DNA from: Gnetum montanum
Lineage: Eukaryota > Streptophyta > Gnetopsida > Gnetales > Gnetaceae
Length of the DNA stretch: 30,127 bases
Reading direction: 5' to 3'
Assembly (NCBI GenBank): GCA_015680685.1
Contig: MNCI01002038.1
Location: forward strand, 460,258-490,384
In this document: positions 29,431-30,127 of the stretch, one piece after another
How positions within the stretch are numbered: the first letter of the stretch is position 1
How the letters are laid out: each line of letters starts with the position of its first letter
The notes under the pieces: generated by a model
What the model was told of the DNA's origin: nothing
Databases searched by the model: none
The model's input: the letters and a program-made list of their open reading frames with translations, nothing else
Translations under genes and position numbers: made by a program

Positions 29431-30127
29431 CTAAATAAGACCGAATTTTTAATGATTTTTCTTGAAATTAATGTGTAAAGTGAGGACATTGACAAGGATT
29501 AATATATTCAAGGGTAATTACATGAATTTGAGAGGCACTTTGAATGATATTGGTGTGAATTGAAAAATTAAAAATTTGGCGATTATAAAGAAAAGGGAAT
29601 ATAATGGTACATTGGAATGTTAAAGTTTTGAGGGTTAATAAATGGGAAAGAAATTTATGAAAATTAAGCTGAGGGTAAGAGATTGTGTGTTCTAGCTAGA
29701 GAATTAATGAAGATTACAACAAAATTACACAAGTGGATCCTCCCCAAAGCAGGTCTCAACCTATTATGCCCTTGTGTAATAACACTTAAAGTGTCCGTGG
29801 GCACTAGAAGGGTTAAATGTAATCCGCACTAACTCCACAAAACACACACATGTAAATATCACCGAAATGAGATGAAAATTTTATGTTACACGGGACACAA
29901 GCTACAATTACACGAACAGTGAGATGGGACGAAGTGTAAAAAGGGATCGAAGAGATCGGGACATGAGGTAGCTGACCCAGGACACAGTGAATCCTGTGTG
30001 AAAAGCATGATTAAGGTGTCAGTAACCCACTGTTCCAAAATCAGGACCAAGTCCATCCTTCTAAACAGTGACATCGCATTGTTTCATCCCATGATGAACA
30101 ACTATGAGAGTACCATAACAACAAGGC
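29431..30127. other. Unassigned interval at right edge
   Basis: No gene was recognised. There is a perfect 10-bp inverted repeat, ATTACACAAG (29724-29733) with CTTGTGTAAT (29771-29780). The minus frame 29886-30074 is short and resembles nothing known. It may be the 5' flank or U3 of the coiled-coil element. Confidence 0.35.

Noticed and set aside
29298-29495. Minus-strand frame with repeated RYRVRDIAS-like peptide
   Set aside because: Same explanation: translation of the CpG-rich palindromes upstream of the TATA box.

Overview
This window looks like intergenic DNA from a land plant nuclear genome. It is AT-rich and contains no intact host gene. Almost everything recognisable is a decayed retroelement: plant-type LINEs with endonuclease, reverse transcriptase and C-terminal zinc-binding domains, a Tnt1-like Ty1/copia element, Ty3/gypsy gag-protease remains, and a retroelement protein that resembles the 'putative plant transposon protein' class. 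Dense nesting suggests a large, repeat-rich genome. The sequence does not fix a species, and gymnosperm versus large-genome angiosperm stays open. There are two single-base N positions, 3846 and 25370.

Left part, 1-10000. LINE-B (+, 1-1118) supplies a 3' end with a zf-RVT domain. It meets tail to tail with LINE-A (-, about 1119-5300 or further), which keeps readable endonuclease and RT motifs but is full of stops and is split by a probable solo LTR (3155-3674). A relative, LINE-C (-, about 7790-9905), is 5' truncated and holds a 190-bp insertion with a target-site duplication. LINE-B and LINE-C end in the same small hairpin followed by a C-rich tail. The stretch 5900-7790 holds nothing I recognise.

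Middle, 10000-22300. There is a degenerate minisatellite (10308-10625), a 45-base T run (11884-11928), and a minus-strand gypsy 5' portion (about 14773 down to 11930: LTR-like promoter, gag, degenerate protease). A short GC-richer coding-like island of unknown identity follows (14840-15445). Next is a complete but dead copia element (15804-20899) with LTRs of about 308 bp at both ends and gag, protease, integrase, RT and RNase H in the usual order. A weak remnant of a second LINE lineage lies at about 22140-22320.

Right part, 22300-30127. Two nearly identical 870-bp LTR-like repeats stand 8 bp apart, followed by the start of their internal region with an internal tandem duplication. At 25021 this is interrupted by a minus-strand LTR element: an 875-bp LTR with perfect 7-bp terminal inverted repeats, a polypurine tract, and a 928-codon reading frame with no frameshift and 11 nonsense codons, each one C-to-T step from CAG, CAA or CGA. 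Two promoter regions of this element type (near 25745 and 29325) carry CpG-rich palindromes built on GCGATATCGCG just upstream of a TATA box. These palindromes and the methylation-like pattern of stops are the most unusual signals in the window.
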